DNA from: Filimonas zeae
GTDB lineage: Bacteria > Bacteroidota > Bacteroidia > Chitinophagales > Chitinophagaceae
Direction: 5' to 3'
Length of the DNA stretch: 64,000 nucleotides
NCBI RefSeq assembly: GCF_014641615.1
Contig: NZ_BMIB01000005.1
Span: forward strand, 448,150-512,149
Positions 53,329 to 61,976 of this stretch are shown here, piece after piece; positions within the stretch are counted from its first letter, which is position 1; each line of letters opens with the position of its first letter. A model generated the notes under the pieces. It was given only the letters and a program-made list of their open reading frames with translations, was not told the origin of the DNA and ran no database searches. The translations under genes were made by a program, and so were the position numbers.

Positions 53329-54441
53329 ATGGGTAATCAAAGACTTTTTACGTTAGACTATCTAAGAGGGATGGCAGCATTTGGTATAATGATTTATCAT
53401 TGTTATAGCTGGCTTTATGGGGTACCTGCGGATGACTCATTCTTACGAAAATGGGGAGTTTATGGTGTTTCGAGTTTCTATATTCTGAGCGGCCTGACTT
53501 TGTATCATGTATATTTTTATAGAATGAAGCCATCCGCCAGTGACTTGAAAGATTTCTTTCTTAAACGCATTTTCAGGATTTACCCTTTATTGATACTTGT
53601 TATTTTACTCACTGTAGCTTCAAATCGTCATTTACCAGATCTCAAATTACTTTTCTTAAACCTCACAGGCTTATTTGGATTTTTTAAATGGGACGGCTAT
53701 ATCGGTACAGGCGTATGGTCAATAGGTAATGAGCTTGTGTTTTATACTTTCTTCCCGATTTTTGTCTACTTATCAAAAAAGAATAAAGTCGCTTTTATTG
53801 CATTTTCAATGCTTCTTTTATCAGCCTTTATTTATTTCGCTTTTTTTAACCTACACATAGATGCTTCGCTCTTTAACAAAGATCAATGGGCTATTTATGT
53901 AAACCCTTTAAATCAGGTTTTCCTATTCCTAAGTGGCTATCTAATGGGTCAATACCTTACTCATATGAAATTTTCTTCATGGGTAAACATTTCTATCTTT
54001 ATGATAGCTTTGATTGCTTTTATATTTTATGTTCCCGTTGGACTAAATTTAGCAGCAGGGATTAATAGAGTCATACTATTTGCTGCGAGCTTTCTATTAT
54101 GCCTGGCATTCTATAAAAACACATTTCGCTTAATACCCACCGTTGACAACTCCCTTAGATTTCTGGGAGAAGCAAGTTTCTCTATTTACCTGCTACATCC
54201 TATTGTGTTTATTATACTTAAGTTTATAGCTACAGTTTTAAAAATTCAATTGTCACCCATTATTCACCTATCCGCCGCAGTTGCAATTACTCTTCTCAGT
54301 AGCTACTTCTGCTACACTTATTTCGAATTATATTTTATTCGTTTAGGCAAAAAAGTAACTGGTAAAATAAACAAACCCGTTGCGGGAGAAGACGAAGCAG
54401 CTATAAGGATGGCAACTTCTGGCAGCGCTAATAATGTTTAG
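53329..54441 (+). CDS. Acyltransferase-3 family membrane protein
   Basis: 370 residues, about ten transmembrane helices. Family start RLFTLDYLRGMAAFGIMIYH with the conserved His at the end of the first helix, then GVSSFYILSGLTLYHVYF and FLKRIFRIYPLLIL (the R-x10-H-like region). The C-terminal tail is polar (about 345-370). Probably transfers acetyl groups to surface polysaccharide. Divergent from the SGNH hydrolase; ends in a strong convergent hairpin shared with idi. Confidence 0.88.
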   Translation: MGNQRLFTLDYLRGMAAFGIMIYHCYSWLYGVPADDSFLRKWGVYGVSSFYILSGLTLYHVYFYRMKPSASDLKDFFLKRIFRIYPLLILVILLTVASNRHLPDLKLLFLNLTGLFGFFKWDGYIGTGVWSIGNELVFYTFFPIFVYLSKKNKVAFIAFSMLLLSAFIYFAFFNLHIDASLFNKDQWAIYVNPLNQVFLFLSGYLMGQYLTHMKFSSWVNISIFMIALIAFIFYVPVGLNLAAGINRVILFAASFLLCLAFYKNTFRLIPTVDNSLRFLGEASFSIYLLHPIVFIILKFIATVLKIQLSPIIHLSAAVAITLLSSYFCYTYFELYFIRLGKKVTGKINKPVAGEDEAAIRMATSGSANNV

Positions 54442-54481
54442 TGATATACCTACAGTTCCATAGGCAAGGGGGCGCATTAAA

Positions 54482-54532
54482 TTAATAAAGCGGTAAAGGG
54501 CACCTGACGGGTGCCCTTTACCGCTTTATTAA
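54482..54532. terminator. Bidirectional terminator, 23-bp perfect hairpin
   Basis: The arm at 54482-54504 pairs perfectly over 23 bases with 54510-54532 around a five-base loop. The A/T-rich ends (TTAATAAAG/CTTTATTAA) supply U-tracts in both directions. It separates the convergent acyltransferase and idi genes. Confidence 0.88.
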
Positions 54533-54585
54533 ACAAGCTCCTGGATCCCACCATGGAGCTTCCGGTCATAACTAATACAGTGCGT

Positions 54586-55122
54586 TTAAACAGCAACCTT
54601 CTGCCCGGCATTGATATTAACCCATTCCACTACTCTTGGAAATGCGATTTGAAACCACGCAGTATATTTATGTGGCTGTAGCTCCATAGACTCCAGAATA
54701 CTCTCAACACTTTTGAAACAATAATCCCTCACTTCTGCTACATCAGGTGTAATTACTCCCTCGTATTCACCAACAAAAACATGATCTAATTCATGCTCAG
54801 AAAGATTATTATCCAGTTTAACCTTATAAGTAAAATCAAATGCTTTTTCAAGGCTGGTAGAAAATCCCATCTCTTCCTGTAAACGCCTTTGCGCGGCTGA
54901 AAAAGTTTCTTCACCTGGTCTTGGGTGACTGCAACAGGCATTAGTCCACAATCCGCCGCTATGATACTTTTGGGTAGCCCGCTGCTGTAAAAGCATGTCC
55001 CCTTTTTTATTAAAAATGAACACACTGAACGCCCTATGTAAAAGGCCTGCTCTGTGCGCTTCCATTTTCTCCATAGCTCCGATTTGCTGGTCTTCGTTAT
55101 CTACCAGAATAACCTGTTCCAT
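54586..55122 (-). CDS. idi: Isopentenyl-diphosphate delta-isomerase, type 1
   Basis: 178 residues, Nudix-type fold. Catalytic cysteine region NACCSHPRPGEE (C64), metal ligands H30 (LLHRAFSVFIFN) and H66, and RRLQEEMGF of the Nudix helix, then the late glutamates near ELDHVFVGEYEG. The enzyme interconverts isopentenyl and dimethylallyl diphosphate in isoprenoid synthesis, supplying undecaprenyl carriers among other products. Full length. The sigma factor gene is 112 bases upstream on the same strand. Confidence 0.95.
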   Translation of the reverse strand: MEQVILVDNEDQQIGAMEKMEAHRAGLLHRAFSVFIFNKKGDMLLQQRATQKYHSGGLWTNACCSHPRPGEETFSAAQRRLQEEMGFSTSLEKAFDFTYKVKLDNNLSEHELDHVFVGEYEGVITPDVAEVRDYCFKSVESILESMELQPHKYTAWFQIAFPRVVEWVNINAGQKVAV

Positions 55123-55234
55123 AATAAGTGAATTTCCTGATTAATTTAAAGCCGGAAAATATTCCCGGCCCCAAGGCATATAACGATTATAATATATAAA
55201 GACTGAGTAATGAAACCCTTACACTGTTCTCAGT

Positions 55235-55735
55235 TTAATATCGCTGCAAGTGCGTCTTTAGCATTTTCCGGGCAAAATGAATTCTACTTTTTATGGTTCC
55301 CAACGGTTCCCCTAAAATTTCTGAAATTTCAAAGTACTTAAATCCATCATAGTATAATAAAAATGGATTTCTGAATATCTCAGGCAGATCACGTAAAGCT
55401 TTATGAATCTCCCGCATGTTAATGGCGCCAATAGCACCATTTGACGTAACACACTGATTGTTATTCAGCAAAAAATCATTTGGAGTATTATCAAATAATA
55501 TACTCTGCTTACTTTTACGCCTGTAATTATTGATAAATACATTGCGCATAATGGTATAAAGCCAGGCCTTTATATTAGTTCCTACATTATACTTTTCCCT
55601 GTTCGCCAGAGCACGAAACAGAGTTTCCTGATACAAATCCTTCGCAGATTCTGTATCCCGCGTAAGCGTTACAGCAAAGGGCTTAAGAAAGTCCACATTG
55701 CTCATCAGCATTTGGTTGAATTCTAGAGTAGACAT
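55235..55735 (-). CDS. ECF-type RNA polymerase sigma factor
   Basis: 166 residues. Sigma region 2 with DLYQETLFRALANREKYNVG and AWLYTIMRNVFINNYRR, then region 4 with LRDLPEIFRNPFLLYYDGFK and ISEILGEPLGTIKSRIHFAR as the DNA-binding HTH. No anti-sigma gene is adjacent. Such lone sigma factors occur widely in Bacteroidota; the regulon is unknown. Located between idi and the second polysaccharide cluster. Confidence 0.92.
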   Translation of the reverse strand: MSTLEFNQMLMSNVDFLKPFAVTLTRDTESAKDLYQETLFRALANREKYNVGTNIKAWLYTIMRNVFINNYRRKSKQSILFDNTPNDFLLNNNQCVTSNGAIGAINMREIHKALRDLPEIFRNPFLLYYDGFKYFEISEILGEPLGTIKSRIHFARKMLKTHLQRY

Positions 55736-55875
55736 AAGGCAATGGTGCTTGTAAGGTGTTATACCTAAATCTACTCAAAAAGGCGGCCAAATGCAAATAT
55801 TCCCCATCCTTTCTTTAACAAAATCTCACAAACTTTGTATCACCATGAATAAGGGGCAAATTCTTGCTTTCGCTC

Positions 55876-56904
55876 CTATTTTACAGTCCAGCTAGTCTGT
55901 CCATGCTGAGTAAAAGAAAACTTCTTAACCTCCCCTCCCATTTTTTGTAGCTCTTTCGCCACAGCGTAGCGTGTATTCCCCGGGCAATAGAAAAACATAA
56001 AGCCTCCACCACCGGCACCAGATATTTTACCTCCGGTGGCACCTGCCAGTTTTGCATTTGCATAAACTTCCTCAATTAATGAATTGGAAATATTATGTGC
56101 CATTTTAGCTTTCTGTTGAAAGCCGTAGTCCAATATCGCTCCAATTTCATGCAGCTGTCCACGCAACAGTGCTTCTTTCATTAGCCGTGCCTGCTCTTTC
56201 AGGTTATGCATTGCTTCTAATGACTCCTGCCGGTTATTATTTACATTGGCTTGTTGCTCTTTAATAATATTGGCAGACTCTCTGCTGGTTGCAGTAAAAT
56301 AAAGTAGAATATTGTTTTCCAGTTCGTGCAGGTACTCCTGACGAATACGGAGAGGATTAACAATTACTTTATCTTCTCCATAAAACTCCATAAAATTAAC
56401 CCCACCAAAAGTGGCAGCATACTGATCTTGCTTTCCACCTGCAAGCTGCAGATCGTTCCTCTCTATTTCATAAGCATAGTGAGCAATATCGTACTCACCT
56501 AAAGGCAATTTTAGCAACTCAGCAAAAGCTCCTATAATAGAAACCACCAGAGTAGATGATGTGCCAAGTCCCGACCCCGCCGGTGCATCAACATAAGTAG
56601 AAAGTCGAAAACCAACACCTTCAGGCAGGCCATAATCCTTTGCAATTCTGTTGATAATGCCTTTAGCCAAAGAAAGCTTTCCGTCAACAGGCAGCGGCAT
56701 ATTCAGATCAAATATTTCCCTCTCCTGCCTGTCCAATGCTTCTATAATGATCCTTGGCTCCTGAATTATTTCAATAGAGGCATTCGCATACAAAGAGATC
56801 GTGGCATTTAAAATAGCGCCACCATATAAATCACTGTATGGACTAACATCTGTACCTCCCCCGGCAAGCCCCAAACGCAAGGGCGCTTTACTTCTAAACA
56901 ACAT
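55876..56904 (-). CDS. GHMP-family sugar kinase, D-glycero-D-manno-heptose 7-phosphate kinase-like
   Basis: 342 residues. GHMP features: N-terminal SKAPLRLGLAGGGTDVSPYS, the ATP loop DAPAGSGLGTSSTLVVSIIG (about 108-125) and the C-terminal GATGGKISGAGGGGFMFFYC. This pattern is that of HddA-type kinases that phosphorylate heptose 7-phosphate at C1, and of relatives acting on other sugars (e.g. fucose, galactose-like). The partner heptose enzymes (HddB, HddC, GmhA) are not in the window, so the substrate is uncertain. It starts four bases after rmlA ends, on the same strand. Confidence 0.8.
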   Translation of the reverse strand: MLFRSKAPLRLGLAGGGTDVSPYSDLYGGAILNATISLYANASIEIIQEPRIIIEALDRQEREIFDLNMPLPVDGKLSLAKGIINRIAKDYGLPEGVGFRLSTYVDAPAGSGLGTSSTLVVSIIGAFAELLKLPLGEYDIAHYAYEIERNDLQLAGGKQDQYAATFGGVNFMEFYGEDKVIVNPLRIRQEYLHELENNILLYFTATSRESANIIKEQQANVNNNRQESLEAMHNLKEQARLMKEALLRGQLHEIGAILDYGFQQKAKMAHNISNSLIEEVYANAKLAGATGGKISGAGGGGFMFFYCPGNTRYAVAKELQKMGGEVKKFSFTQHGQTSWTVK

Positions 56905-56907
56905 ACG

Positions 56908-57768
56908 TTACTTTATCAGCCCTTTTAAATATTGGCCATACCCACTTTTAGCATACTCTTCTGCTAACGCCTGTAACTGATTTGCATCTATAAATCCCAT
57001 TCTGTAAGCCACTTCTTCTATACAGCCTACTTTTGTAGCCTGCCTCTTTTCAATTACCCGCACAAATTCACAGGCGTCACTTAACGACTCAAAAGTTCCT
57101 GTATCCAGCCAGGCTACCCCGCGATTCATAACCCCTACCTGTAACGCTCCTTTTTCCAGGTAAATGCGGTTTACATCTGTAATTTCATATTCTCCACGGG
57201 CAGAGGGAGCAATGTTTTTAGCTATCTCAACTACGTCATTGTCATAAAAATACAGTCCTGGTACAGCATAATTAGATTTTGGCGCCTGAGGCTTCTCTTC
57301 TATAGACAATGCTTTGAAGTTCTCATCAAACTCTACCACTCCATATCTTTCAGGGTCATGTACCTCATAAGCAAAAATGGCAGCACCATTTACATCATTG
57401 AAAGACTGAACCAGTTGACTAAAACCTGCTCCCCAAAAAATATTATCGCCCAAAATCAGAGCAACCTTATCCTGCCCAACAAAATCCTCACCAATCACAA
57501 AAGCCTGTGCAAGGCCATTTGGCTTTTCCTGAACTGCATATTCGAATGTACATCCCAGTTTTTTGCCATCTCCGAGCAGGCGCTTGAATTGAACACTGTC
57601 TTCAGGGGTTGTGATAATTAAAACTTCACGTATACCAGCTAACATAAGAACCGACAAAGGATAATAAATCATCGGCTTATCGTAAATTGGCATCAGTTGC
57701 TTACTTATTCCTTTGGTTATAGGGTATAAGCGGGTACCAGACCCACCTGCCAGAATAATTCCTTTCAT
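56908..57768 (-). CDS. rmlA: Glucose-1-phosphate thymidylyltransferase
   Basis: 286 residues, complete. Signature GIILAGGSGTRLYPITKGIS, KQLMPIYDKPMIYYPLSVLM, LILGDNIFWGAGFSQLV, EEKPQAPKSNYAVPGLYFYD and RGVAWLDTGTFESLSDA. It makes dTDP-glucose from dTTP and glucose 1-phosphate, first step to dTDP-rhamnose and related sugars. rmlB, rmlC and rmlD are absent from this window. Followed after three bases by the GHMP kinase gene; a hairpin terminator upstream at 57820 separates it from the next gene. Confidence 0.96.
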   Translation of the reverse strand: MKGIILAGGSGTRLYPITKGISKQLMPIYDKPMIYYPLSVLMLAGIREVLIITTPEDSVQFKRLLGDGKKLGCTFEYAVQEKPNGLAQAFVIGEDFVGQDKVALILGDNIFWGAGFSQLVQSFNDVNGAAIFAYEVHDPERYGVVEFDENFKALSIEEKPQAPKSNYAVPGLYFYDNDVVEIAKNIAPSARGEYEITDVNRIYLEKGALQVGVMNRGVAWLDTGTFESLSDACEFVRVIEKRQATKVGCIEEVAYRMGFIDANQLQALAEEYAKSGYGQYLKGLIK

Positions 57769-57819
57769 GCAATATTATTAATTCAGCTAAGATAGGGATT
57801 GCTTGTTCCCAGAAACTAA

Positions 57820-57846
57820 AAACTCCGGTATTTTTAGCCGGAGTTT
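57820..57846 (-). terminator. Terminator after the lipoprotein gene
   Basis: On the minus strand AAACTCCGG pairs with CCGGAGTTT (57820-57828 and 57838-57846) around a nine-base loop and runs into a T-rich tract (TTTTTAGTTT). It lies 28 bases downstream of the gene ending at 57874. Confidence 0.75.
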
Positions 57847-57873
57847 ACAATTGATAAAATTCATTTTTAAAGC

Positions 57874-58962
57874 CTATAAAAACTGACTTAAGTCAATTCT
57901 TGCAAGGAAAATAGAGCTTCCATTAGCCTCAATTGAGTAGTAACTTATTAACAGCTCATTCGGATTAGATGGATTAAAGCACATACCCGCATATCCCGTC
58001 TCTTTTCCTGCAAATGGGAACGAAAACACCTTCTCAACTTTAGAAGCTTTCGGATCATAACTTATAAATTTCAAAATGCCCGTTCTGCCATCCCGTCCTG
58101 TTATCAAAAAATGTTTCTTATAAAGAAGAAAATTAGGCGAAGAAATCCGTGTCAGAAATGCCTCTTCAATCCAGCGCATTTTCTGATAAGGAGGGTAGGC
58201 TATCCCCATAGGGCTGTTTTTCTTTTCTGTTCTGGATATACAGTACATAATTGAGTTTTCATCAAATCTTACTGTAGCTTCAGTTGGCACACCAGCCATC
58301 TCTAAATTACCCAGCGACTTATACTGCTTAAAGTCTTTCGTACTTTCAAAAAGCTCAATTCCTCCTTTGTAAGTACTATCGTTAGAAATAGGAAATCTAT
58401 ATCCAACTGAAAACATTTTATTTTTATAATAGGTTAGGCGCCAAAGTAAAAAGTTAAGACCTTTGTCGGTTTCTGAACTCATTTGTTCAGGTACAGTCCA
58501 TTGATGAGCCCTTTTATATTCACAGATGTAATTAAGTTTTTTTCCAGTCTTCTCGCTGGAAAAGAACGTCAGATACAGCTTATTCGAATAGGTATCAATT
58601 TCAAGTTTTGGATCCCGCAAATCCAATCCATTTAATGCAATTGTTTTATCTACCTGCCATGTTTTCGTATCTGTACTTTTCAGAATCTTTATTACGCCAT
58701 CTGTTCCACCTACGTGGTTAGAACCCACTCTGTAAACAATAAACCATGCTTTATCAAAAAACGTGAGATCGGTAAAAGCTGCAAATTCGTTGGTTTTGTA
58801 AACACTTCCTGCTACCACTCCTTTTCCTATTGAAACAGGAGTATAAAAGTAAGTAGTTGTGTCAACAGGTTCATCAAGCTCGTTAGATTTTGGGGTTTGG
58901 CTTTTTCTGCAGCTATATAATACTGTTGATGCAGCAAGCACGAACACTAGAAGCGCTCTCAT
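57874..58962 (-). CDS. Lipoprotein of unknown function, probable beta-propeller
   Basis: 362 residues. Lipoprotein signal peptide with lipobox LYSC (Cys18). No recognised family, but the chain is beta-rich with repeating 'D-x-x-x-W' style strands (STDTKTWQVDKTIALNGLDL, DPKLEIDTYSNKLYLTFFSS, ATVRFDENSIMYCISR), as in five-bladed propellers of the GH43/GH32 and sialidase-like type. No catalytic motif can be named. Located between rmlA and a DUF1972 glycosyltransferase, in the second polysaccharide cluster. A surface glycan-binding or trimming role is possible. Confidence 0.6.
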   Translation of the reverse strand: MRALLVFVLAASTVLYSCRKSQTPKSNELDEPVDTTTYFYTPVSIGKGVVAGSVYKTNEFAAFTDLTFFDKAWFIVYRVGSNHVGGTDGVIKILKSTDTKTWQVDKTIALNGLDLRDPKLEIDTYSNKLYLTFFSSEKTGKKLNYICEYKRAHQWTVPEQMSSETDKGLNFLLWRLTYYKNKMFSVGYRFPISNDSTYKGGIELFESTKDFKQYKSLGNLEMAGVPTEATVRFDENSIMYCISRTEKKNSPMGIAYPPYQKMRWIEEAFLTRISSPNFLLYKKHFLITGRDGRTGILKFISYDPKASKVEKVFSFPFAGKETGYAGMCFNPSNPNELLISYYSIEANGSSIFLARIDLSQFL

Positions 58963-59127
58963 AACTAAAATGAATTAAAGTTGTAAAAATTATTAAAGGG
59001 TTACTTCCCACATCTAAAATATGTGACTTTTGTAACCTCTAAAACATTCTTACGCTTTTTTAATACCCATTTCATTCATAATATGCTTCTCTTAATCTGC
59101 TTTTAATTTTTTTGCCTGAAATCGTAT

Positions 59128-60195
59128 TTATTTCACTCCGTTAATTACCTTTTCATACTTTTCGGCAATAACTTTCCATGTGTACCTTGTCATTGCCATT
59201 TCCTTTAAGTCTCTGGCACAATTAGCCAGGTCGGCATCACTGAGATTCTTTAATACTTCCTTCAGACTGGAAGCATTGCTAAAAAAATAAGCTTTATTAC
59301 CCGTCGTTTCTCTATTATAACGCACATCGAAAGCAACCACAGGTAATCCCAGATACATTGCCTCAACCAACGACGGGTTAGTGCCACCTGCCGAATGGCC
59401 GTGTATATAGATGCGGGCATTGCCTCGTATTAAATCCAGCTCCTTCTGATTATAAATAGGATTTATCAGTTCAATATTTTCACATTGATTGTATTTAGAA
59501 TATAAATCTCGGCCGTAATCAGATTGATTCCAGCCGCCCACCATTTTTAGCTGGTAATCAGTTTCAGCAAAAACCTCAAGGATCAGGTGTATATTATTCT
59601 CGGGCTCTATACGGCATACCGTAAACGCGTAAGGTACATTCTGCGTTTTATTAACCGAATTTTCCGCAATATGATCTGCACCATACTCAATCAACTCACT
59701 TCTTCTGGCGTATGCATCTTCAACATATTTTTGAATTTCGAGATTATCAGCTACCACAACCCCGGCATGTTTCACTGCAAGTTTTTCACAAAATTTCAGA
59801 TATGCCTTTATTCCCGGACTCCATTTATCTCTCTTCCACTCAATACCATCAATATTAACAATAAGCCGCTTCTTCAACTTTTTGGGTAAAAACGGAAGGA
59901 TTACGGCTCCGGAAACGCCTAATACGAGAATTACATCCGCATGCTTCACTGCCGACAACAATGAAATAATATCATAAGGGATGCTCTGTATCCCATTGGC
60001 CTTCAATTTAATATACTTTAATGAAGCCGTTTCCCATTCCTGTGGATGTTCCTCATATGCAGCAAAGCTGCAATAAACAGAAAAGTCAAGACGCTCCTTT
60101 AGTTGTATTATCAGATTATGAGCTAAAGTTTCAAACCCTCCATATTTACCAGGCACGCCAACTGTGCCAATGATAGCCACATGCTTCTTGTTCAT
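59128..60195 (-). CDS. Glycosyltransferase, DUF1972/GT4 family (rhamnosyltransferase-like)
   Basis: 355 residues. The N-terminal domain matches DUF1972 (HVAIIGTVGVPGKYGGFETL with the GKYGGFET motif), common in rhamnosyltransferases such as RgpA-like enzymes. The C-terminal domain is GT4-like: AFTVCRIEPENNIHLILEVF, ARIYIHGHSAGGTNPSLVEA and MYLGLPVVAFDVRYNRETTG. It follows the DUF4091 gene by 15 bases on the same strand. Consistent with a dTDP-rhamnose donor, given the adjacent rmlA, but this is inference. Confidence 0.88.
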   Translation of the reverse strand: MNKKHVAIIGTVGVPGKYGGFETLAHNLIIQLKERLDFSVYCSFAAYEEHPQEWETASLKYIKLKANGIQSIPYDIISLLSAVKHADVILVLGVSGAVILPFLPKKLKKRLIVNIDGIEWKRDKWSPGIKAYLKFCEKLAVKHAGVVVADNLEIQKYVEDAYARRSELIEYGADHIAENSVNKTQNVPYAFTVCRIEPENNIHLILEVFAETDYQLKMVGGWNQSDYGRDLYSKYNQCENIELINPIYNQKELDLIRGNARIYIHGHSAGGTNPSLVEAMYLGLPVVAFDVRYNRETTGNKAYFFSNASSLKEVLKNLSDADLANCARDLKEMAMTRYTWKVIAEKYEKVINGVK

Positions 60196-60210
60196 TCGCC
60201 TTAAAACATT

Positions 60211-61974
60211 TTATTGAACCAATAAGTCTCTTGCAATTTTTATCTGTTGCTCACGGGACTTTTGAGCATTGACCTTTTTAAAATCGAAAATAGATAACCC
60301 ATCTTTAACTTTTATTCCAACATCATCTTTTGCTGCTCTCAACCCAACTGCAGGCATACCTATGCCTTTTTTCTGACGTACTTTTTCATAATCTTCAACA
60401 CCATCACATAACATCTCAAAACGAATCGAGCTATTGTTATCGGGATAAACTAAAAACCTGTCACCAGCTGCAACATCACTTCGTGAATCAAAAAGCACTG
60501 ATTTCCCCCAATAATCGTAAGCATATCTCAAGTAGCCGTCCATACTCCTGTTTGCAGCATTCCAGCCAAGCCAGGTTGCATCTATTGGATCGGACATAAC
60601 AAAGGTATTGGGGAAAATTTCCCAGCAACTTGTATAAAAAGTAGTTTTGAAACCTTTTGCACTTCTTTCTTTAATAATATTTTCCGGAACAAGTTGATTA
60701 GATATCACGGAGTAATTATATATGGAAGATTGATATTCCGGGAAATACTTTCCGGTGAAGGCGATTTTCCAATCTTTATTGTGCCCTTTAATAAAAGAAA
60801 TTAATGCGGTTAAAACATCTGCCTCCTTTTCGTCAATTCCAAGAGCTGTTATTTCAAACCAACCTTTTCCTTTTAAATGTTTCTCAAAAGCATCTAAATA
60901 AGAAAGCCAGAATTTCTTGTAATCTGCTCCATCTACCCCCTGGGAAAAATAAGTCATTTTACTTTGTGCCTGATCGTAAAAGTAATACCTGTAGTTTAAC
61001 GGGGCTATTCCAAAACAGGTAATCTGATCTTTAATACCCAACGTCATCATAAACTTAACCCACTTATCAAAGTTCTCAAAGTTATACTCCCATCCACCGG
61101 ATCGGGTCTTGACAACTTGTATCATCATCTCTTTAATATCCCTCACACGGGGGTTAAAAACATCCCAAAAAAAGCTGGTTGTAATAGACTTCTGCCCCGC
61201 ATTTTGTAACCTAACCATAGCTGGTTCCATTAATTTAAAATGCTTGTCCGACCAGGGTGTTACGTTATAATAGTCAGCTTCTACCATAGGATACTGCCAT
61301 AAATCAAGAAAAAAGTTCCTCTTATCAACTGTCGGCAAAGCATTCTCAGATACAACGAGAGATAGCGTCTTAGTAAGTCTCACCCCATCTGCGTTAACAG
61401 TAACCTGTCCTTTATACGTTCCTGCTGCAGATTGTAAGGGAATAAAAACCTTAATCCAAACAGGCCTGTTGGCATTAGCGTTAACAAACGATGCAGTACC
61501 CTTAAAATCGATAATATCCGGCATCAGCACATTCTCATAGGGGTAATCCTTTTTTTTACATACTCCTCTTGTATTATCACATACAACATAGTATACAAAC
61601 CCTACTCTGGCATTTTCTGAACTTGCTATCTGATTTTCTCCGGAAGAAAAATTGTCAACACTTACCTTGATCTGCTTAATTTTTTTCTTGCTGCTTACTA
61701 CAAGCTGGAAATTAACATATTCTCCTTTCCATGCTTTAACTGTTCCATCATCTCCTGAATCTGAAATAGGACATCTGTTATAAGGAACCCTCTTGTTAAA
61801 ACCAACAACAGACAGATTAATAATTTTGCTTAACAGCTGCCATTGCTTAGGATCAACCTTTGAAAAGGCAGTTGGATTACCAAATTTTTCAAATTTACCC
61901 ACAGCGCTTTGTGACCAACTGGCTGTTGAGAAAAAAACAATCAGACAAATAGCAAGGATGTTTTTCATATTCAT
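60211..61974 (-). CDS. DUF4091 domain protein, probable secreted glycoside-hydrolase-like enzyme
   Basis: 587 residues with a signal peptide (MNMKNILAICLIVFFSTASW, cleaved near WSQS; an in-frame ATG two codons on is equally possible). An N-terminal beta domain (about 60-205) precedes a barrel-like region (about 220-500) and the DUF4091 C-terminal motif GDRFLVYPDNNSSIRFEMLC then DGVEDYEKVRQKKG. DUF4091 proteins are linked to glycan-active enzymes with a TIM barrel; the substrate is unknown. Secreted to the periplasm or surface. It stands inside a glycosyltransferase operon (2 bases after the upstream GT4 gene), so it may act on the polysaccharide made here. Confidence 0.75.
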   Translation of the reverse strand: MNMKNILAICLIVFFSTASWSQSAVGKFEKFGNPTAFSKVDPKQWQLLSKIINLSVVGFNKRVPYNRCPISDSGDDGTVKAWKGEYVNFQLVVSSKKKIKQIKVSVDNFSSGENQIASSENARVGFVYYVVCDNTRGVCKKKDYPYENVLMPDIIDFKGTASFVNANANRPVWIKVFIPLQSAAGTYKGQVTVNADGVRLTKTLSLVVSENALPTVDKRNFFLDLWQYPMVEADYYNVTPWSDKHFKLMEPAMVRLQNAGQKSITTSFFWDVFNPRVRDIKEMMIQVVKTRSGGWEYNFENFDKWVKFMMTLGIKDQITCFGIAPLNYRYYFYDQAQSKMTYFSQGVDGADYKKFWLSYLDAFEKHLKGKGWFEITALGIDEKEADVLTALISFIKGHNKDWKIAFTGKYFPEYQSSIYNYSVISNQLVPENIIKERSAKGFKTTFYTSCWEIFPNTFVMSDPIDATWLGWNAANRSMDGYLRYAYDYWGKSVLFDSRSDVAAGDRFLVYPDNNSSIRFEMLCDGVEDYEKVRQKKGIGMPAVGLRAAKDDVGIKVKDGLSIFDFKKVNAQKSREQQIKIARDLLVQ

Positions 61975-61976
61975 GG

